Shown here one piece after another: positions 1-7,760 of a DNA stretch of 64,000 nucleotides; positions within the stretch are counted from its first letter, which is position 1; each line of letters starts with the position of its first letter. Source of the stretch: Streptomyces sp. R44 (GTDB taxonomy: Bacteria; Actinomycetota; Actinomycetes; Streptomycetales; Streptomycetaceae); NCBI RefSeq assembly GCF_041053105.1, contig NZ_CP163444.1:5332001-5396000 (forward strand). Direction: 5' to 3'. A program made the position numbers and the translations under genes. The notes beneath the pieces were generated by a model that was not told where the DNA came from, ran no database searches, and saw only the letters and a list, made by a program, of their open reading frames with translations.

Positions 1-74
1 TGCGTTCTGGTGCGGGCGGGGTGCGGGGCGTGTGCCGCTGCGCGGAGCCTTTCCCCGCCCCGCCCCTTCCCGAA

Positions 75-187
75 CTGGGGGCAAGCCCCCAGACCCCCGT
101 ACGGCCTGCGGCCGTGTCCTCGAACGCCGGACGGGCTGAACTTCAGCCCGTCCGGCGTCAGGACCGGGGTCCGGGGCGGAGCCCCGG
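75..187. repeat. Run of four GC-rich hairpins downstream of the PNP gene
   Basis: Four inverted repeats follow one another: 75-81/86-92, 101-106/110-115, 125-140/142-157 (16-bp arms) and 171-177/181-187. The third is strong enough to act as the transcription terminator of the leftward PNP gene that ends at 240. From memory this type of intergenic block recurs many times in Streptomyces genomes. I see no gene in bases 1-239. Confidence 0.6.
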
Positions 188-239
188 TTACGGGAAGGGG
201 CGGGGGAGAGGCCCCGCGCGGCGGCACCGCCCGCGACCG

Positions 240-1043
240 TCAGATTCGGTCCAGGACCCGCGTCAGCAGCTCACCCATCCGGGCCGCCGAGTCGCGCCCC
301 GCCTGCAGGACCTCTTCGTGGTTGAGCGGTTCGCCCGAGAGCCCCGCCGCCAGGTTGGTGACGAGCGAGATGCCCAGGACCTCGGCCCCGGCCTCACGCG
401 CCGCGATGGCCTCCAGGACGGTGGACATGCCGACGAGGTCGCCGCCGAGCACGCGGACCATGTTGATCTCGGCCGGGGTCTCGTAGTGCGGGCCGGGGAA
501 CTGGACGTACACGCCCTCCTCCAGCGTCTCGTCGACCTCCTTGCACAGCGCGCGCAGGCGCGGCGAGTACAGGTCCGTCAGGTCGACGAAGTTCGCGCCG
601 ACGATCGGGGAGGCGGCCGTGAGGTTGAGGTGGTCGCTGATCAGGACCGGCTGGCCGGGGCGCATGCCCTCGCGGAGGCCGCCGCAGCCGTTGGTGAGGA
701 CGACGGTCTTGCAGCCGGCGGCGACGGCGGTGCGGACGCCGTGGGCGACGGAGGCGACGCCCCGGCCCTCGTAGAAGTGGGTGCGGCCGAGGAAGACCAG
801 CGCGCGCTTCTCACCGATCTTGTACGAGCGGACCTTGCCGCCGTGGCCCTCGACGGCCGGCGGCGGGAAGCCGGGGAGCTCGGTCACCGGGAACTCGGCC
901 TCGGGGGCACCGAGGGCGTCGACGGCGGGCGCCCAGCCGGAGCCCATGACCAGGGCGACGTCGTGGTTCTCGACTCCGGTCAGCTCGCGAAGACGTGCGG
1001 CAGCGGCCTCGGCGGCCTCGTACGGGGTGGCAGTTGCGTTCAC
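240..1043 (-). CDS. Purine-nucleoside phosphorylase, trimeric type
   Basis: Phosphorolysis of purine (deoxy)nucleosides to free base and (deoxy)ribose-1-phosphate; a cytoplasmic salvage enzyme. The 267-residue length fits the trimeric PNP family. Visible family motifs are MGSGW at residues 33-37 (phosphate loop), GRTHFYEG with His89 (phosphate contact), a GMSTV segment followed by a conserved acidic position, and VTN near residue 229 (base recognition). The start gives a normal N-terminus and nothing upstream in frame looks conserved. The gene is transcribed leftward, alone, and ends in a hairpin block. A perfect 12-bp palindrome lies 82 bp upstream of the start. Confidence 0.93.
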   Translation of the reverse strand: MNATATPYEAAEAAAARLRELTGVENHDVALVMGSGWAPAVDALGAPEAEFPVTELPGFPPPAVEGHGGKVRSYKIGEKRALVFLGRTHFYEGRGVASVAHGVRTAVAAGCKTVVLTNGCGGLREGMRPGQPVLISDHLNLTAASPIVGANFVDLTDLYSPRLRALCKEVDETLEEGVYVQFPGPHYETPAEINMVRVLGGDLVGMSTVLEAIAAREAGAEVLGISLVTNLAAGLSGEPLNHEEVLQAGRDSAARMGELLTRVLDRI

Positions 1044-1124
1044 TGACTCTCTCGCCTCGGGGAGGGGGGTCCGAGGGGAGCCCCGGACGGATTTGGTACG
1101 CGAAGCAGCGTAGCCGGAGAATTC

Positions 1125-1136
1125 CTACGCGCGTAG
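1125..1136. promoter_or_regulatory. Perfect palindrome CTACGCGCGTAG upstream of the PNP gene
   Basis: A 12-bp perfect palindrome lies in the 210-bp intergenic region between the PNP start (1043) and the next leftward gene (ends 1254). Its position, 82 bp before the start codon, suits an operator for a dimeric repressor of nucleoside salvage. That is inference; I do not recognise the cognate regulator. Confidence 0.4.
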
Positions 1137-1253
1137 ATGACGATGCTGACGGACATGCGATCGTTGTCTTGTCGTTTCCGACGAATGGAGGATTCCGGTC
1201 ACCCGGTCGGATCAACCCGGCCGGATCGGCGCGGCCCCGGCGACCCGCCCGGA

Positions 1254-1691
1254 TCAGCAGGGGCGCTTCCGCAACTCCATCACGTAGTCGTGCGGCGCGC
1301 CCGCCGACTCGGCCGCGTCGGCGACCTCGCCCAGGTACCGCGCGGACGGCAGCCCGCCCTCGTACGCGTTGAGGACGTACACCCAGGCCGGCTCCTCGCC
1401 GTCCAGGGTGTGCACCCGCACCCGCATCCGCCGGTAGATGTCGAGGCCCACGCCCTCCCAGCGGTCCATGGAGTCCTCGTCCATCGGCGCGATGTCGTAC
1501 AGCGCCACGAAGACCTGGGAGCGGGGGGCCTCCACGATGGTGGCCAGCGCCCCCTCCCAGCCCATCTGCTCTCCGCCGAAGGTCAGCCGCCAGCCGTTCA
1601 GCCAGCCGGTGCCGCGCAGCGGGGAGTGCGGTGCGCGGCGGCTCATCAGCCGCGCGTCGAGGTTGCCGGCGAAAGCGGCGTAGAGCGACAT
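1254..1691 (-). CDS. Gamma-glutamylcyclotransferase-fold (AIG2-like) protein
   Basis: A 145-residue protein starting MSLYAAFAGNLD, the (Y)xxYGxN-type opening of the gamma-glutamylcyclotransferase/AIG2 fold, followed by a compact beta-rich body with YDIAP and WVYVLNAY segments. The family either cyclises gamma-glutamyl amines or acts as a generic small-molecule cyclotransferase; the substrate here cannot be read from sequence. The ATG at 1691 was preferred because the preceding in-frame extension of 52 residues is low-complexity and not protein-like. It is divergent from the Lpd-like gene. Confidence 0.75.
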   Translation of the reverse strand: MSLYAAFAGNLDARLMSRRAPHSPLRGTGWLNGWRLTFGGEQMGWEGALATIVEAPRSQVFVALYDIAPMDEDSMDRWEGVGLDIYRRMRVRVHTLDGEEPAWVYVLNAYEGGLPSARYLGEVADAAESAGAPHDYVMELRKRPC

Positions 1692-1787
1692 GGGACCGAG
1701 GGTACGGGAGGGGGCGGGCTGCCCGGAGAACCGTGAGGTGAAGGCCGTACGAGGGGCTCCGGCGGCCCCGGCGCGAGGCAGCGCCCG

Positions 1788-1843
1788 GCGTGCGGGAGAA
1801 TGGGGTACGCACTTGAAGCGTGCGGGACAATGGCGTACGCACT
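1788..1843. repeat. Two 26-bp direct repeats, 30-bp period, upstream of the Lpd-like gene
   Basis: Copies at 1788-1813 and 1818-1843 match at 24 of 26 positions. They end 54 bp before the GTG start at 1898, in the divergent promoter region. The 30-bp spacing is close to three helical turns, so two protein dimers would sit on the same face of the DNA. A regulatory role is inferred. Confidence 0.55.
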
Positions 1844-1897
1844 GCACCCCAGCGGGGGGACCCCCCGGCAGAACGAGAGCGCGAGGCGTAGATCCCA

Positions 1898-3337
1898 GTG
1901 ACCCGGATCGTGATCATCGGCGGCGGACCCGGCGGATACGAGGCGGCCCTGGTGGGCGCCCAACTCGGCGCGGAGGTGACCGTCGTGGACTGCGACGGCC
2001 TCGGCGGCGCGTCCGTCCTGACCGACTGCGTCCCCTCGAAGACCCTGATCGCCACCGCCGAGGTGATGACCACCTTCGACTCCTCCTACGAGGAGCTGGG
2101 CATCATCGTCGCGGACGACACCCCGCACATCGAGCAGGCCGCTCGTGTCGTCGGCGTGGACCTCGGCAAGGTGAACCGACGGGTGAAGCGCCTCGCGCTC
2201 GCCCAGTCCCACGACATCACCGCCTCCGTGACCCGGGCCGGCGCCCGGGTCCTGCGCGGCCGCGGCCGGCTCTCCGGGCGGCAGGCCGTGGACGGCTCGC
2301 GCCAGGTGGTCGTCACCGCCGCCGACGGCACCGAGGAGACGCTGACCGCCGACGCCGTGCTGATCGCGACGGGTGCCCACCCGCGCGAGGTGCCCGACGC
2401 CAAGCCGGACGGCGAACGCATCCTGAACTGGACGCAGGTCTACGACCTGAAGGAGCTCCCCGAGGAGCTCATCGTGGTCGGTTCCGGTGTCACCGGTGCC
2501 GAGTTCGCCGGCGCCTACCAGGCGCTCGGCTCCCGCGTCACGCTCGTTTCCAGCCGCGACCGCGTGCTCCCGGGCGAGGACCCGGACGCGGCCGCCGTCC
2601 TGGAGGACGTCTTCCGGCGCCGCGGCATGAACGTCATGGCCCGCTCCCGCGCCGAGTCCGCCAAGCGGGTCGGCGACCGGGTGGAGGTCACGCTCGCGGA
2701 CGGCCGGGTCATCTCCGGCACCCACTGCCTGATGGCGGTCGGCGCGATCCCGAACTCGGCCGGGATGGGCCTGGAGGAGGCGGGGGTCAAGCTGAAGGAC
2801 TCCGGCCACATCTGGACCGACAAGGTCTCCCGTACCTCCGCCCCCGGCGTGTACGCCGCCGGTGACGTCACCGGTGTCTTCGCGCTCGCCTCGGTCGCCG
2901 CCATGCAGGGCCGGATCGCGATGTACCACTTCCTCGGCGACGCGGTGGCCCCGCTGAACCTGAAGACGGTCTCCTCGAACGTCTTCACCGACCCGGAGAT
3001 CGCCACCGTCGGCTACACCCAGGCCGACGTGGACGCGGGCAAGATCGACGCCAAGGTCGTCAAGCTGCCGCTGCTGCGCAACCCCCGCGCGAAGATGCAG
3101 GGCATCCGGGACGGCTTCGTGAAGATCTTCTGCCGTCCGGGCACCGGCATCGTGGTCGGCGGCTGTGTCGTCGCGCCGAAGGCGAGCGAGCTGATCCACC
3201 CGATCTCGATCGCGGTCGACAACAATCTGACGGTCGAACAGATCGCAAACGCTTTCACCGTGTACCCCTCCCTGTCGGGCTCGATCGCGGAAGTGGCACG
3301 GCAGTTGCACACCCGAAAGGCGACGGGCGAGGCGTAA
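1898..3337 (+). CDS. NAD(P)H-quinone dehydrogenase of the lipoamide dehydrogenase-like family (LpdA type)
   Basis: A 479-residue FAD flavoprotein of the pyridine-nucleotide disulfide reductase superfamily. GGGPGGYEA at residues 6-14 binds FAD, GSGVTGAEFA is the NAD(P) Rossmann motif, TSAPGVYAAGDV is the second FAD motif, and the C-terminal dimerisation domain is complete. The active-site segment reads TDCVPSKTL with only one cysteine, so the redox disulfide of true lipoamide dehydrogenases is absent. This is the pattern of mycobacterial LpdA (Rv3303c), a quinone reductase, rather than the E3 subunit. It starts at GTG and ends before a strong terminator hairpin. Confidence 0.9.
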   Translation: MTRIVIIGGGPGGYEAALVGAQLGAEVTVVDCDGLGGASVLTDCVPSKTLIATAEVMTTFDSSYEELGIIVADDTPHIEQAARVVGVDLGKVNRRVKRLALAQSHDITASVTRAGARVLRGRGRLSGRQAVDGSRQVVVTAADGTEETLTADAVLIATGAHPREVPDAKPDGERILNWTQVYDLKELPEELIVVGSGVTGAEFAGAYQALGSRVTLVSSRDRVLPGEDPDAAAVLEDVFRRRGMNVMARSRAESAKRVGDRVEVTLADGRVISGTHCLMAVGAIPNSAGMGLEEAGVKLKDSGHIWTDKVSRTSAPGVYAAGDVTGVFALASVAAMQGRIAMYHFLGDAVAPLNLKTVSSNVFTDPEIATVGYTQADVDAGKIDAKVVKLPLLRNPRAKMQGIRDGFVKIFCRPGTGIVVGGCVVAPKASELIHPISIAVDNNLTVEQIANAFTVYPSLSGSIAEVARQLHTRKATGEA

Positions 3338-3424
3338 CGCCCGGCCCCGGCCCGGCTCCCGCCTGCGGGAACGGTTCGCCGACTCGGACAACCCCCGGCA
3401 AGGCGGGACATAGATCGATCAACG

Positions 3425-3456
3425 ACGGGGCCTCCCATACCACTTGGAGGCCCCGT
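3425..3456 (+). terminator. Intrinsic terminator hairpin after the Lpd-like gene
   Basis: Perfect 11-bp stem (3425-3435 with 3446-3456) and a 10-nt loop, 88 bp downstream of the stop codon and before the DeoR gene. Actinomycete terminators commonly lack a U-tract, as here. Confidence 0.75.
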
Positions 3457-3526
3457 CTGTGCGCATCTTCTGCAATTCGGCGCATACTGCTGAAAACTAT
3501 CGGCCGGTCACGTTACTGTCAGTTTC

Positions 3527-4489
3527 GTGTTCGCTGCAGAACGTCGCCAGTTGATCCTCGAAATGGTGCGAGCCAATGGGGCCGTGTCGCTCCGCGAGCT
3601 CGCCCGCGTCGTCCAGACCTCTGAAGTGACCGTACGGAGAGACGTACGGGCCCTTGAGGCAGAAGGACTCCTCGACCGCCGCCACGGCGGTGCGGTGTTG
3701 CCGGGCGGATTCACGCGAGAATCCGGCTTCCCGCAGAAATCCCATCTCGCCACAGCGGAGAAGACGGCCATCGCCGACGTCGCCGCGAGCCTCGTCGAAG
3801 AAGGCGAGGCCATCGTCGTCGGCGCCGGGACGACCACGCAGGAGCTGGCCCGCCGGCTCGCCCGCGTGCCCGGCCTCACCGTCGTCACCAACTCCCTGCT
3901 CGTCGCCCAGGCCCTCGCCCACGCCAACCGGGTCGAGGTCGTCATGACCGGCGGCACCCTGCGCGGCTCCAACTACGCGCTGGTGGGCAGCGGGGCCGAG
4001 CAGTCGCTCCAGGGGCTCCGGGTCTCCCGGGCGTTCCTCTCCGGGAGCGGCCTGACCGCCGAGCGCGGCCTGTCCACGTCCAACATGCTCTCCGCGAGCG
4101 TGGACCGGGCGCTCGTGCAGGCGGCGGCCGAGGTCGTGGTCCTCGCCGACCACACCAAGCTGGGCTCCGACACCATGTTCCAGACGGTGCCGACGGACGT
4201 CATCACCCGCCTGGTGACCGACGAGCCCCCGGCCCACGACGAGCGGGCCGCCACCGAGCTCCAGGCCCTCGCCGACCAGGGCGTGCAGATCGCCGTCGCC
4301 GGTACGGGCGCGGCCGCCGGCCCCTCCGGCGGCGACCAGGTCCCCCCGGGCGCCCGGCCCCGCCGTGACATGCCGCTCCCCGTCCAGCGCGGACGGATGG
4401 CGGCCGGTCAGTTCCGGGGACCGGGCGGCGGAATGGCCGCGGAGACGCTGGAACGTACGGCCCGGGTCGCGGACATGCGCCGCCGCTGA
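3527..4489 (+). CDS. DeoR/GlpR-family transcriptional regulator
   Basis: A 320-residue repressor-type protein starting at GTG. Residues 1-60 form the DeoR winged helix (ERRQLILEMVRANGAVSLRELA, then TSEVTVRRDVRALEAEGLL). Residues about 75-235 are the DeoRC sugar-phosphate sensor, with the signature GAGTTTQELARRL and the DHTKLG segment. These regulators usually sense phosphorylated sugars. The last 80 residues are an unusual Gly/Arg/Pro-rich extension not typical of the family. The gene stands alone; its target cannot be told from context. Confidence 0.9.
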   Translation: MFAAERRQLILEMVRANGAVSLRELARVVQTSEVTVRRDVRALEAEGLLDRRHGGAVLPGGFTRESGFPQKSHLATAEKTAIADVAASLVEEGEAIVVGAGTTTQELARRLARVPGLTVVTNSLLVAQALAHANRVEVVMTGGTLRGSNYALVGSGAEQSLQGLRVSRAFLSGSGLTAERGLSTSNMLSASVDRALVQAAAEVVVLADHTKLGSDTMFQTVPTDVITRLVTDEPPAHDERAATELQALADQGVQIAVAGTGAAAGPSGGDQVPPGARPRRDMPLPVQRGRMAAGQFRGPGGGMAAETLERTARVADMRRR

Positions 4490-4527
4490 CGTCAGCCGCA
4501 GTACCTGAACTCAGCCGCAGTACCCGA

Positions 4528-4549
4528 GGGACCCTCCCCCAGGGGTCCC
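4528..4549. terminator. Hairpin between the convergent DeoR and TetR genes
   Basis: An inverted repeat (GGGACCCT at 4528-4535, AGGGGTCCC at 4541-4549) placed between two convergent genes, suitable as a bidirectional terminator. A 14-bp direct repeat (4492-4505 and 4511-4524) precedes it. Confidence 0.5.
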
Positions 4550-4568
4550 ACGCCGATCCCGAATGAGC

Positions 4569-5114
4569 TCAGCCCTTCAAGCCCCGCAGCGTCAGCGCGA
4601 GCAGACGGTCCGCCAGCTCCGCGTCCTCCGGGCACTGCTCGGCCGCCAGCGCGATCGCGTTGGTCAGCTGCATCAGGTCGCCGATCGACACATCGGCCCG
4701 CACCTGCCCCGCCTTCCGGGCCCGTTCGAGCAGTCGCTCGCCCGCCGCGCGCAGCGGATCGCTGCACCGCGCCAGGGCCGAACTCCGGTCGTACGAGGCG
4801 GACATCAGCGCGTGCGCGAGTCCCCGGTACTCGCCGGCGTGCGCGATCAGGGCCCGCAGCCACTCCACCAGGGCCGCGCACGGCGCGTCGGCCTCCGCCA
4901 GCTCCCGTGACCGGTCGAGCAGTTCGGCGAGCGCCTCCTGGAAGACCGCGTTCAACAGGTCGGCCCGGGTGGGGAAATGCCGGTAGAGGGTGCCGATGCC
5001 CACGCCCGCGCGGCGCGCGACCTCCTCCAGGGGCGCGTCCGCGCCCTGTTCCGCGAAGGCGGCGCGGGCTTCGATGAGCAGTCGCTCGTGGTTGCGGCGT
5101 GCGTCGGCGCGCAT
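4569..5114 (-). CDS. TetR/AcrR-family transcriptional regulator
   Basis: A 181-residue protein with the N-terminal TetR helix-turn-helix: RRNHERLLIEARAAFAEQG, then VARRAGVGIGTLYRHFPTRADLL at residues 34-56. The C-terminal ligand domain is helical and typical in size. It lies 78 bp downstream of the accA2 stop, same strand, but a strong terminator (5137-5172) intervenes, so it probably has its own promoter. Ligand and targets are unknown. Confidence 0.9.
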   Translation of the reverse strand: MRADARRNHERLLIEARAAFAEQGADAPLEEVARRAGVGIGTLYRHFPTRADLLNAVFQEALAELLDRSRELAEADAPCAALVEWLRALIAHAGEYRGLAHALMSASYDRSSALARCSDPLRAAGERLLERARKAGQVRADVSIGDLMQLTNAIALAAEQCPEDAELADRLLALTLRGLKG

Positions 5115-5136
5115 GAGCGCGGGGCCCTCCCCTCGA

Positions 5137-5172
5137 CGAAGGGCCCGCAGGCGGCTGCCTGCGGGCCCTTCG
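5137..5172 (-). terminator. Strong terminator after accA2
   Basis: Perfect 16-bp stem (5137-5152 with 5157-5172) and a 4-nt loop, 21 bp beyond the accA2 stop codon. It insulates the TetR gene from accA2 transcription. Confidence 0.8.
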
Positions 5173-5192
5173 TACGGTACTGCGTGCGACGG

Positions 5193-6947
5193 TCAGTCCT
5201 TGATGTCGCAGATGGCGGCGCCGGAGGTGACGGAGGCGCCGACCTCGGCGCTCAGGCCCTTGACGGTGCCGGAGCGGTGGGCGTTGAGGGGCTGTTCCAT
5301 CTTCATGGCCTCCAGGACGACGATCAGGTCGCCCTCCTTGACCTCCTGGCCCTCCTCGACCGCGACCTTCACGATCGTGCCCTGCATCGGCGAGGCGAGG
5401 GTGTCGCCCGAGGCGGTCGGGCCGGACTTCTTCGCCGCGCGCCGCTTCGGCTTCGCACCGGCCGCCAGGCCGGTACGGGCCAGGGTCATGCCCAGCGAGG
5501 ACGGCAGGGAGACCTCAAGACGCTTGCCGCCGACCTCGACGACGATCGTCTCGCGGCCCGCCTCGTCCTCCTCCGCCTCCGCGCCGGCCGGGGCGAACGG
5601 CTTGATCTCGTTGACGAACTCCGTCTCGATCCACCGCGTGTGGACCCGGAACGGGTCCGCGGTGAACGCCGGGTCGACCACGACCGCCTGGTGGAACGGA
5701 ATGGCGGTGGCCATGCCCTCGACCTTGAACTCCGCGAGCGCGCGGGCCGCGCGCTGCAGGGCCTGCTCGCGGGTGGCGCCGGTGACGATCAGCTTGGCCA
5801 GGAGCGAGTCCCAGGCCGGGCCGATCACCGAGCCGGACTCCACGCCCGCGTCCAGACGGACACCAGGGCCGGTCGGCGGCTGGAAGAGGGTGACCGTGCC
5901 GGGCGCGGGCAGGAAGTTGCGGCCCGGGTCCTCGCCGTTGATACGGAACTCGAAGGAGTGACCCCTTATGGCCGGGTCGTCGTAGCCGAGCTCCTCGCCG
6001 TCCGCGATCCGGAACATCTCCCGGACCAGGTCGATGCCCGCGACCTCCTCGGTCACCGGGTGCTCGACCTGCAGACGCGTGTTGACCTCCAGGAAGGAGA
6101 TCGTGCCGTCCGTGCCGACCAGGAACTCGACCGTGCCGGCGCCGACGTAGCCGGCCTCCTTCAGGATCGCCTTCGACGCCGCGTACAGCTCCGCGTTCTG
6201 CGCCTCGGTCAGGAACGGCGCCGGGGCCTCCTCGACCAGCTTCTGGTGGCGGCGCTGCAGCGAGCAGTCACGCGTCGAGACCACGACCACGTTGCCGTGC
6301 TGGTCGGCGAGGCACTGGGTCTCGACGTGGCGCGGCTTGTCGAGGTAGCGCTCGACGAAGCACTCGCCCCGGCCGAAGGCCGCGACGGCCTCACGGACGG
6401 CGGAGTCGTACAGCTCCGGGACCTCTTCGAGGGTCCGGGCGACCTTCAGACCACGACCGCCACCACCGAAGGCGGCCTTGATCGCGATCGGCAGGCCGTG
6501 CTCCTCGGCGAACGCCACGACCTCGTCCGCACCCGAGACCGGGTCCGGGGTGCCGGCGACCAGCGGCGCACCGGCGCGCTGCGCGATGTGCCGGGCGGCG
6601 ACCTTGTCACCCAGGTTCCGGATCGCCTGCGGCGGCGGACCGATCCACGTCAGACCCGCGTCCAGGACCGCCTGGGCGAACTCCGCGTTCTCGGAAAGGA
6701 AGCCGTAACCCGGGTGGACCGCGTCCGCACCGGAATCCTCGGCGGCCTGGAGCACCTTGGCCATGTCCAGGTAGCTGGTGGCCGGAGTGTCACCGCCCAG
6801 AGCGAACGCCTCGTCAGCCGCCCGGACATGCAGAGCATCCCGGTCCGGATCGGCGTACACGGCCACGCTGCCGATACCCGCGTCCCGGCACGCCCGGGCC
6901 ACACGGACAGCGATTTCGCCACGGTTGGCGATGAGCACCTTGCGCAC
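5193..6947 (-). CDS. Acyl-CoA carboxylase alpha subunit (biotin carboxylase plus biotin carrier), AccA2 type
   Basis: A 584-residue two-domain subunit. The N-terminal biotin carboxylase begins [15 protein letters not shown] and carries the ATP-grasp glycine loop ([12 protein letters not shown]) and the [14 protein letters not shown] signature. The C-terminal carrier domain has EAMKM with biotinylated Lys549. It carboxylates its own biotin with ATP and bicarbonate; the PccB/PccE subunits encoded about 9 kb away would transfer the carboxyl group to propionyl- or acetyl-CoA. The GTG start at 6947 is chosen because GGAGGGAG lies just upstream and family homology begins there. Confidence 0.95.
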   Translation of the reverse strand: MRKVLIANRGEIAVRVARACRDAGIGSVAVYADPDRDALHVRAADEAFALGGDTPATSYLDMAKVLQAAEDSGADAVHPGYGFLSENAEFAQAVLDAGLTWIGPPPQAIRNLGDKVAARHIAQRAGAPLVAGTPDPVSGADEVVAFAEEHGLPIAIKAAFGGGGRGLKVARTLEEVPELYDSAVREAVAAFGRGECFVERYLDKPRHVETQCLADQHGNVVVVSTRDCSLQRRHQKLVEEAPAPFLTEAQNAELYAASKAILKEAGYVGAGTVEFLVGTDGTISFLEVNTRLQVEHPVTEEVAGIDLVREMFRIADGEELGYDDPAIRGHSFEFRINGEDPGRNFLPAPGTVTLFQPPTGPGVRLDAGVESGSVIGPAWDSLLAKLIVTGATREQALQRAARALAEFKVEGMATAIPFHQAVVVDPAFTADPFRVHTRWIETEFVNEIKPFAPAGAEAEEDEAGRETIVVEVGGKRLEVSLPSSLGMTLARTGLAAGAKPKRRAAKKSGPTASGDTLASPMQGTIVKVAVEEGQEVKEGDLIVVLEAMKMEQPLNAHRSGTVKGLSAEVGASVTSGAAICDIKD

Positions 6948-7331
6948 GATGGCTCCCTCCTTGAAACAAGCTGAGTTTAGGGACTGCCGACACGGCCTTT
7001 CGACCCGTCCCCAGTGGTGAGCTTGCCCACACGGAGCGTGACCCCGGGCCCGCTCGGGTCGTGAATTCCCTTGTCGCACCACGGTACGCAGGGTTCCTTT
7101 ACGGCACAGTAGCTCCGAGGTGTGGCGCAGGTCTCTGTTCTTGTAGCCAGGGGCCATTCGGGTTTCTTTGTGGAGTCCCTACGAATGGCTCGACGATTCT
7201 TTGCCCCGCCGCCGTCGCGTCGCGCGCCGTCGCCCGCCGTGTGCGAACTCTTGTCCGGGGGTTTACCGGCCAGTAGCCTTCGCGCTGTCGACCGTACTGT
7301 CGGTAACAGGCGATTCCAGGGGGTGGCCGAG
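6948..7331. other. Divergent intergenic region, no gene seen
   Basis: 384 bp between accA2 and the next rightward gene. It is lower in GC than its surroundings and should hold divergent promoters. A near-palindrome TACCGGCCAGTA (one mismatch) at 7264-7275 could be an operator. No open frame here has streptomycete codon use. Confidence 0.5.
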
Positions 7332-7760
7332 GTGGCCCGCAGACCGATAGCCCTCGTGACGGCCGCGGTGCTCTTCCTCGAAGCGCCCGGCATCGTCGCG
7401 ATCAACGCCGTCATGGCGGGTTTCGTGGAGGCCCAGACGATGTCCCTCGACGGCATGGACCCCGACGCGATGGTCGCCGGCACCTGGGGACTCGGCATCG
7501 GCTCCGGCGTCGCCCTCGTCGTCTGCGCCCTCGTCGCCCTCGTCGCGGGCATCCGCGACCGCCGCCCGGGCCGCTTCGGCCGCGGCCTCCTCATCGGCTG
7601 CGCGGTCGTCCACGGCATCCTCGGCGCGGTCGCCGTCGCCCTGCTCGGCTGGCCCGAGTTCGCGTTCCTGGTGACGGTGCTCGGGCTCGTCGTCCTCACC
7701 CTGGTGGCGTACGGGAGCGACGTCGAGGAGCCGGTCACCGGCGCGGAGCCGAAGGCGTGA
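7332..7760 (+). CDS. Small integral membrane protein, unknown function
   Basis: About 142 residues with four predicted transmembrane segments (near residues 5-30, 50-72, 83-105 and 108-128) and short charged ends. The GTG at 7332 is chosen for its AGGGGG ribosome site at 7317-7322; a second GTG at 7323 is possible. From memory a hypothetical membrane protein occupies the same place after accA2 in S. coelicolor. Its 3' end overlaps the 3' end of the convergent caspase-like gene by 26 bp. Confidence 0.75.
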   Translation: MARRPIALVTAAVLFLEAPGIVAINAVMAGFVEAQTMSLDGMDPDAMVAGTWGLGIGSGVALVVCALVALVAGIRDRRPGRFGRGLLIGCAVVHGILGAVAVALLGWPEFAFLVTVLGLVVLTLVAYGSDVEEPVTGAEPKA

